From contig JAIERK010000142.1 of NCBI GenBank assembly GCA_019746975.1, forward strand, positions 1 to 64,000: 64,000 bases of DNA, in the 5' to 3' direction. Positions within the stretch are counted from its first letter, which is position 1; the number at the start of each line of letters is the position of its first letter. Shown piece after piece: positions 54,845-64,000 of the stretch. Source of the DNA: Candidatus Obscuribacterales bacterium (lineage in GTDB: Bacteria; Cyanobacteriota; Vampirovibrionia; Obscuribacterales; Obscuribacteraceae). Under the pieces are notes generated by a model that did not search any database, was not told the DNA's origin, and worked only from the letters and a program-made list of their open reading frames with translations. The position numbers and the translations under genes were made by a program.

Positions 54845-55574
54845 TGCACCTTACCTTGGGAATTCCGGGTCTGTTTCTGTAAACGTACTTCGAGACGAAT
54901 AACTTCAATTACCAGAGAAAATTAATGAGCCGACGCTGTAACAACAACGCCACCGGTATATCTGCCGCATATACGAATGCCACCAAATGAGGTGTCTTCC
55001 TCACCAGCGGGACTGGCGCTGCGTCTGATATTTGGTTGTAATTTGGCTTGTACTAAGAATACCGAATCAGGTGTGGAAAGGGAAAGAGAAACGTCTAATG
55101 CGACCTATATCGCAAATAGTATAGGAAATCGCAAGATCGATATGGTATTGGCGCTAAACAGGCAATAGGTAGGGCTACGGGTAAAAGATTTATCGTCGAG
55201 CTGTTTATAGACCACGTGGATGTTTTCTCGAAATTTTTGAATAAACGGATTTGGAGTGAGTCACGTCAAGGACACTCGACCAGGTTGAACTGCCGCACAG
55301 AAGCGCTCAGTCGAATCTGTTCCGAGGATGATTGACGACATTCAATAACTTAGCAGCGGGAATTAATCAACGATGCTAAGCCGCATTTAGTTCTGTTTCG
55401 AATTCGATGATATCGAAAGTAATTCAAAACGGCTTGCGATCAGGACGCTGATATCCCCCAGCCGTTGGGTCCGTTCCATTCCGATTCGATATCCGTTCCG
55501 ACGGTCCAGCCGAACTGAACCGAACCGAACCGAACCGAACCGATCTAACCGACTCCAGTCCTACCTCGCTGATG
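54845..55574. other. 730-base gene-free stretch between dnaB and the acetyl-CoA synthetase gene
   Basis: It contains the dnaB promoter region near 54850-55000 and the end of the acs transcript. No open frame looks like a protein, and no tRNA or known RNA was seen. The sequence near 55511-55545 is a pentanucleotide repeat. A replication-related element next to dnaB is possible, but no DnaA boxes were seen. Confidence 0.4.
55511..55545 (+). repeat. CGAAC pentanucleotide repeat
   Basis: Seven five-base units: CGAAC, TGAAC, four CGAAC, then CGATC. It lies 30 bases past the end of acs in non-coding DNA. Such repeats can change length by slippage; no effect is known here. Confidence 0.8.
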
Positions 55575-57389
55575 CTAGTCTTCTTCGAGCGAAGAGGTAT
55601 CGCCTGTAGGCAAGCCCAACTCCCACGCCTTGAGCAATCGTCTCATGATCTTGCCCGAGCGGGTCTTAGGCAGGCTTTCCTTCACCTCGATTTCACGGGG
55701 ATAGGCATGTGCTGCCAATTGGCGTTTCGTGTGTTCGCGAATATCGTCCAGAAGTTGAGGGCTTTCGGAAAATCCGTTGTTTAAAACGACGAAGGCTTTG
55801 ATGATTTCGCCGCGCTCTTTATCTGGTTTTCCGATGACGCCGGCTTCAGCGATGGCTGCGTGTTCGACAAGTGCGGATTCAACTTCGAATGGGCCGACGC
55901 GATGTCCGGCTGTGTTGATCACATCGTCTGCGCGTCCGACGAACCAGAAGTAACCTTCCTCGTCTTTCCATGCGTTGTCTCCGCTGAAGTACCACCCTGG
56001 GATTTTGAAGTACTCATCGAACTTGGGTTTATTGCGCCAGATGGTGCGAAGCATCGACGGCCAACCAGGCTTGACCACGAGTCGCCCGAGTTTACCGGCT
56101 TCTACTTCGTCACCGTCGTCATCGACTACCGATGCGTAGACTCCGGGCAACGGCTTGCCCATCGAGCCAGGTTTTAACGGCATGCAGGGTAAATTAGCAA
56201 TGAGCTGCATACCCGTTTCGGTTTGCCACCAGTTGTCGTGGATCGGCAGTCCATAGACTTTCATGCCCCAACGCACCACTTCCGGATTGAGAGGCTCTCC
56301 GACGCTCAGAATATAGCGTAGACTTTCGAGGCTATGGCGATAAACGACATCATCACCCGCTTTCATCAACATGCGCAGCGCGGTGGGTGCGGTGTACCAA
56401 ACAGTTACCTTCAGTCGGTCAATCACTTCGTACCAACTGTCGGCATCGAATCGACCCTCGTAGCTCACGACAGACGCGCCGTTCGACCACGGACCGAAGA
56501 TACCATATACGGTGCCAGTTACCCAGCCTGGATCAGCCGTGCACCAGTAGATGTCGTCAGCTTGCAAATCGAGCACCCACTTGGAGGTCATGTGGTGACC
56601 GAGAATATCGTTGTGAACATGGACGACGCCTTTCGGCTTACCAGTCGTACCTGACGTGTACAGAAGGTACAAGGGATCTTCGGGATCCATCCTTTCACAG
56701 ACAAGCTTGTCGCTTTGCTTGCTGACCAGCTCGTCATAGGTGAATTCACGATCTTTCAGTTTCGTCTTGTCGCCATCCACCACGATGACGTATTCGAGGT
56801 TTGGCAGCTCGCTCTTGATTTGATCTAGCTTCGGTTTTAACTCTGGGTTGGTGACAATTACTACTGCCTCGCTGTCCTGAAGCCGGTCGCGAAGAGCATC
56901 AGGACCGAATGCGGAGAAGAGTGGTCCGGCAATTGCGCCAATCTTAGCGATGGCCAAGGTCATTATGTACAGCTCGGGAACTCGCGGAAGAAAAACGAAT
57001 ACTCTGTCCCCTTTCTTCACCCCGAGCTCTTTCAGGGCATTGCCCGCGCGGTTTGATGCGTCCGCGATCTCCTGAAAGGTCCACTTCTCCAATTCGTTGT
57101 CGCTTGAAATGGCATAAAGAGCCACTTTGTTGCGTCTCCCGTCGGTCAGATGTCTATCGACGGCATTGTAGGCCGCGTTGATCTTGCCGCCTGTGAACCA
57201 GGACAACTCTTTCTTCGCGTCCTCCCAGTCGAACGAGCAATAGGTCGATTCGTAATTTTTCAGATTAGGGTTGACCGGAAATTTCTTGATGACTTCCTTC
57301 CGAGCGCCCATTGGAATCTGCCGTTCTTCTTGCTGGCTCGACTCCTGTTGACCTTTGCCTTTCTTTCCGGGGCTCTCAACGAGTTTCAT
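55575..57389 (-). CDS. acsA: Acetyl-CoA synthetase (AMP-forming), AcsA type
   Basis: Converts acetate (or propionate), ATP and CoA to acyl-CoA through an acyl-adenylate. The 604-residue product has the P-loop YTSGTTGKPKG, the acyl pocket DNWWQTETG, YFSGDNAWKDEEGYFWFVGR, and the core lysine in LPKTRSGKIMRR. The N-terminal region (FTGGKINAAYNAVDRHL) is AcsA-like rather than Acs-like. ATG 57389, five bases after GGAGG, is preferred to the in-frame starts upstream to 57446. The gene is divergent from the TPR gene at 57679. Confidence 0.93.
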   Translation of the reverse strand: MKLVESPGKKGKGQQESSQQEERQIPMGARKEVIKKFPVNPNLKNYESTYCSFDWEDAKKELSWFTGGKINAAYNAVDRHLTDGRRNKVALYAISSDNELEKWTFQEIADASNRAGNALKELGVKKGDRVFVFLPRVPELYIMTLAIAKIGAIAGPLFSAFGPDALRDRLQDSEAVVIVTNPELKPKLDQIKSELPNLEYVIVVDGDKTKLKDREFTYDELVSKQSDKLVCERMDPEDPLYLLYTSGTTGKPKGVVHVHNDILGHHMTSKWVLDLQADDIYWCTADPGWVTGTVYGIFGPWSNGASVVSYEGRFDADSWYEVIDRLKVTVWYTAPTALRMLMKAGDDVVYRHSLESLRYILSVGEPLNPEVVRWGMKVYGLPIHDNWWQTETGMQLIANLPCMPLKPGSMGKPLPGVYASVVDDDGDEVEAGKLGRLVVKPGWPSMLRTIWRNKPKFDEYFKIPGWYFSGDNAWKDEEGYFWFVGRADDVINTAGHRVGPFEVESALVEHAAIAEAGVIGKPDKERGEIIKAFVVLNNGFSESPQLLDDIREHTKRQLAAHAYPREIEVKESLPKTRSGKIMRRLLKAWELGLPTGDTSSLEED

Positions 57390-57678
57390 CATAACCTCCG
57401 ATTCGCTCTCGATTACATGACTGTCCTCAGACGTGATGCCGCGCAAGAATGGATAGTGTCTCTTGGCAAGCGTTGCTCACGCCGGTGCATTGCTACGGTG
57501 ACCTTTGCACTGTTAGAAGATCCAATAGTTTATCGCTTTTGTTGCGGTTTGGCATGGATTGGCCTCAGTCTTGGTTAGGATTAAGATTGACTCTCGAATC
57601 TCGGTGGAATTGTGAGGCAACTGGTTTTTGATAGGGTAAATTAGTATCTAGTACGGACCGTTCTTCAGGAGCTCAGTA

Positions 57679-58311
57679 ATGTCAGCCAACTGGACCAATT
57701 ACAAAATGCAGGCAGTGAAGGCCGCTCAGCAATCCAACCTAGACGAAGCCGAGCGCATGTGGCAAGAGGCTCTCAAGGAAGCTGAGCAGTTCGGAGAAAA
57801 GGATGGTAGATTTTCGCTCAGCGTCGACAATCTGGGTAAGGTTCTTTTCGCGCAAGGCAAGTTCGAGAAGGCGGAGCCGCTGTACAGGAAGGCGCTCATT
57901 ATCCGTGAGCGAACTTTTCCACCCGACCATGACGATGTCGCGACATGCGCCAATAACCTCGCAGCCGTTATGTTCAAGCGCGAGAAGTACAAAGAAGCTG
58001 AAGAGCTCTATTCTCGAAGTCTACAGATTCGGGAGAAATATGAGGGAAAGAACAGCAAGGTAGTTGCGAATCTTCTTTATCAACTGGGTATGGTGTTTCA
58101 TGCACAAAACAGATATGAGAAAGCCGAAGATTATTACAAACAGGCGCTAGAGATTAAGAACAAGATTTTCGGACCGGACCATGTGGAGCTAGTTCATTTG
58201 CTGAAGAATTACGCTCATTTGCTGAGAAAAACCAATAGAGAACCAAATGCGGTGAAGATGGAACAGTTCGCAAAGTCGATTGAAGGAAAGCAAGGAAAGC
58301 AAGGAAAGTAA
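57679..58311 (+). CDS. Tetratricopeptide repeat protein
   Basis: A 210-residue all-helical protein with four or five TPRs of the kinesin-light-chain type (NLDEAERMWQEALKEAEQFG, KFEKAEPLYRKALIIRERTF, KYKEAEELYSRSLQIREKYE, RYEKAEDYYKQALEIKNKIF). It has no signal peptide. The C-terminus ends in GKQGKQGK, from a nine-base tandem repeat. A likely scaffold. It lies opposite the giant TPR-repeat gene that ends at 58540 and shares its style of N-terminal TPRs, so a shared role is possible. Confidence 0.88.
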   Translation: MSANWTNYKMQAVKAAQQSNLDEAERMWQEALKEAEQFGEKDGRFSLSVDNLGKVLFAQGKFEKAEPLYRKALIIRERTFPPDHDDVATCANNLAAVMFKREKYKEAEELYSRSLQIREKYEGKNSKVVANLLYQLGMVFHAQNRYEKAEDYYKQALEIKNKIFGPDHVELVHLLKNYAHLLRKTNREPNAVKMEQFAKSIEGKQGKQGK

Positions 58312-58351
58312 CGTTGACGTAGATTCTGTCTTCATGCCAAGTAACGATGAC

Positions 58352-58539
58352 TATTCCCTCGACGGCGTAGTGAAGGCATCCAAATTATTCCTTGGCGGAA
58401 TGACAGAGATCCTTCTGCGAGGAGTATTCTCTCGACGGCATAAAGAAGCGATTCAAATTATTCCCTTGGCGGAATGACGGGGATGCTTGTTCCATCGGCG
58501 GCATTAAAGAACTATCCGAACTATTCCCTTGGCTGAACT
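58352..58539 (+). repeat. Three degenerate tandem units of 50-73 bases
   Basis: Units begin at 58352, 58425 and 58488. Each has TATTCYCTCGACGGC-like sequence, then ATTATTCCYTTGGCGGAATGAC. Units 1 and 2 agree over about 55 positions with a few changes; the third is shorter and more changed (TGTTCCATCGGCGGC). They fill the space between two convergent genes. Related sequence is found at 17749. Compensating TTGGCGGAA and TTCC stretches could form short hairpins. Confidence 0.65.
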
Positions 58540-62667
<4,128 letters not shown>

Positions 62668-62800
62668 TTACCGATAGCCAGCCAGCCGTTTTTCTCATTA
62701 AGAGATAAATACCCCGTCCTGGATAAGTTACGACTAGTACGTTCTTAAACTACATATTTATATGTTACTTTTATGGGCGTTACATAATGGAGGTTTCCAT

Positions 62801-63154
62801 ATGCCGTCACTTGACTGGGTTTATCACCGTCCAGGTTGAATAAGTTGTACCAGAGCCCAAGAGTTTCTTGGGAAAGAAAATATCGAAACCAAAGAGCAGG
62901 TCAATGCCAAGCAAAAGAAGATCGGCCTCGATGAGGCGCTTTCACTGGCAGAGAAGGTCAAAGAGCTCTATGTGCTGAAGGGCACCAAGGTTGTTCATGT
63001 CGATTTGAAGAAGGAGAAGCCGTCGAAAGATGCTCTAGCAAAACTGCTTCTCGGGCCGACAGGCAATCTCCGGGCTCCGGCTATCATCAAAGGCGATACG
63101 CTGATGATAGGTTTTCACCAGGATACCTACGAGAGGGTTCTGGGCTCGCCTTAA
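62801..63154 (+). CDS. Probable selenoprotein: glutaredoxin/ArsC-like thioredoxin-fold protein with UxxC
   Basis: A 117-codon gene with an in-frame TGA at 62837-62839 (codon 13). GGAGG lies seven bases before ATG 62801. The product reads DWVYHRPG, then U-ISC, TRAQEFLGKENIETKEQ, ... LLLGPTGNLRAPAI, IIKGDTLMIGFHQDTYERV and TAA, with Cys16 as the resolving residue and Ala-Pro in RAPAI in the cis-proline position. Sec13 and Cys16 form a UxxC in place of CxxC. The frame after TGA is typical of the family, so it is not decayed. A stem-loop starting 16 bases after the TGA matches a bacterial SECIS. A point mutation or sequencing error in TGT/TGC remains possible. Confidence 0.82.
62856..62872 (+). 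promoter_or_regulatory. Candidate bacterial SECIS element
   Basis: CCCAAG (62856-62861) and CTTGGG (62867-62872) form a perfect stem around AGTTT; the loop has G at position 2, followed by T. The loop starts 22 bases after the TGA. These fit the published bacterial pattern: a loop with G in its first two bases, 16-37 bases downstream of the UGA. The element is inside the coding region, as expected for bacterial SECIS. Confidence 0.75.
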
Positions 63155-63323
63155 ATCACTTCACCCCTTTTAAATCAATACCTTTTTGGTGTTCGTATCG
63201 CATCGCGCAATTGGCTGATTAAGGGGTATTGCGATCACCTGGTAAAACAGCTATACGCGGAAAGCTGCCACTGCAGCCCGTTGAAAGATATGAGAAATTG
63301 AAAGGTTGGCGGTGAAGTAAAGA

Positions 63324-63611
63324 CTACTTCGCTACGGCCTTGTCGGCGGCAGCAACTGCTGTCTCTTCTTTACGGAAATGGTCTTCGTCTGTCAGATATC
63401 CGAGGATAAAGCCGAAGACTCCACCTGCTACGAAGCCCCACACAGCCCCTGTCATAGCATCGAAATAGGGCTCCACGCTCTGTGGTTGAGGCCAGTACTT
63501 GATGATCTCGAAGGATGCGCCTACAACGATGGCTCCAAGTACTGCAAAAGTAACGGATGCAATTGCGGGAAACGACAATGAATGACTTCGAGTGGCAACG
63601 TTCTTAGCCAT
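63324..63611 (-). CDS. Small two-pass membrane protein, unrecognised
   Basis: A 95-residue product: short polar N-terminus (MAKNVATRSHS), two hydrophobic segments at about 15-35 and 52-74 (GAVWGFVAGGVFGFILGYL, glycine rich), and a charged C-terminus ending in an Ala/Lys run. ATG 63611 has GAGG seven bases upstream; a longer frame to 63623 is less likely. Lies between the candidate selenoprotein and the Nudix gene. Function unknown. Confidence 0.7.
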   Translation of the reverse strand: MAKNVATRSHSLSFPAIASVTFAVLGAIVVGASFEIIKYWPQPQSVEPYFDAMTGAVWGFVAGGVFGFILGYLTDEDHFRKEETAVAAADKAVAK

Positions 63612-63768
63612 CACTAACCTCAATCGGAAGGGCGGAAGAAGCCGAGACTTCTTTAGAATCGCTTAAGCAGAGACTTTCGGACTCGGACCGTGAAAGTATA
63701 ACACCGAGAGAATCCGCCAACTTATTTCCCCAGAGAGCTTTAAAGATTTGTCGCCTACATGGGAGTTG

Positions 63769-64000
63769 TCAGTTGGCTACGTTGGGTACAAGCAGCAAGG
63801 CCAGGCCGGCAATTGTCTTGGCATCGCGGATCTCGCCTTTGCCGACCATGCCCCAGGCCTCTGTAATTTTCAGGTCTAAAACATCGGTTTGCTCGTCAAT
63901 GTCCAGATTTTTTCCGACGAAATTTAAATCATGTGCTTTGTAAAGATACAAAATCTCATCGCAAAAGCCAGGTGCTGAAAACATTCTGGAAAGCTCTGCC
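63769..64000 (-). CDS. Nudix hydrolase, ADP-ribose pyrophosphatase type (N-terminal part outside window)
   Basis: C-terminal 77 residues of a protein that continues past the right edge. The sequence AELSRMFSAPGFCDEILYLYKAHDL corresponds to the region after the Nudix box in ADP-ribose pyrophosphatases (YPSPGFSDE- and LYLA-like); DIDEQTDVLDLKITEAWGM and GEIRDAKTIAGLALL follow as in NudF. The Nudix box is not in view. It ends VPNVAN. Confidence 0.82.
   Translation of the reverse strand, partial: AELSRMFSAPGFCDEILYLYKAHDLNFVGKNLDIDEQTDVLDLKITEAWGMVGKGEIRDAKTIAGLALLLVPNVAN

Noticed and set aside
54977..55168. A 63-codon frame in the gap upstream of dnaB
   Set aside because: No ribosome binding site, no compositional sign of a protein and no recognisable motif.
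57449..57631. A small gene between acsA and the TPR gene
   Set aside because: The frame overlaps the presumed divergent promoter region and has no supporting site.
62972..63154. A 60-codon frame as an independent small protein
   Set aside because: It lacks a ribosome binding site and the first half of its thioredoxin-fold domain. The same frame extends upstream through an in-frame TGA to a well-placed ATG, so it is the 3' part of the selenoprotein gene.

Overview
The window looks like the chromosome of a non-photosynthetic member of the Cyanobacteria/Melainabacteria lineage (Vampirovibrionia, possibly Obscuribacterales). This is an inference. It rests on the cyanobacterial-type order rpsM-rpsK-(rpsD)-rpoA-rplQ-...-truA-rplM-rpsI, on an intein in dnaB, on many Hanks-type kinases with RDD membrane domains, and on the absence of any photosynthesis gene. 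Most genes have a clear start, many with a GGAG/AAGG-type ribosome binding site; GTG and TTG starts are common.

Layout. Positions 1-13480 hold the end of the spc operon and the alpha operon: rpsH, rplF, rplR, rpsE, rpmD, rplO, secY, adk, map, infA, rpmJ, rpsM, rpsK, rpsD, rpoA, rplQ, then truA, rplM and rpsI. One unrecognised gene (10196-11587) sits inside this cluster, and strong terminators follow rplQ and rpsI. From 13.5 to 22.5 kb come a pair of overlapping Ser/Thr kinase genes, a small membrane protein, a zinc-ribbon membrane protein and a TMTC-like membrane protein with TPRs. From 30.2 down to 22.9 kb on the minus strand lies a compact six-gene run: trxB, a haem-oxygenase-fold oxygenase, a YyaL/DUF255 protein, a methyltransferase, proB and proA. 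Then follow a CHAD protein, two glycosyltransferases and a GntR regulator, and a second overlapping kinase pair (34.8-38.7 kb) built like the first. After these come a small secreted protein, a DgcA/DgcN-like pair, the grpE-dnaK-dnaJ chaperone operon with a beta-propeller gene, thrS, an RHS-like protein, dnaB with its intein, acetyl-CoA synthetase, a TPR protein, a 1374-residue repeat protein, a probable selenoprotein, a small membrane protein and the end of a Nudix hydrolase.

The most striking observation is at 62801-63154. A 117-codon thioredoxin-fold gene with a strong ribosome binding site has an in-frame TGA at codon 13, exactly where a CxxC redox motif should begin (UxxC). A perfect 6-bp stem with an AGUUU loop starts 16 nt after the TGA and matches the bacterial SECIS pattern. 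Other points worth following are two paralogous kinase pairs in which one member ends in a SAF-like domain, a candidate transcription attenuator in the thrS leader, a DnaB intein in the P-loop with a probably decayed endonuclease, a repeat protein encoded by 42-bp and 60-bp minisatellites, and an intergenic repeat present near two unrelated genes.
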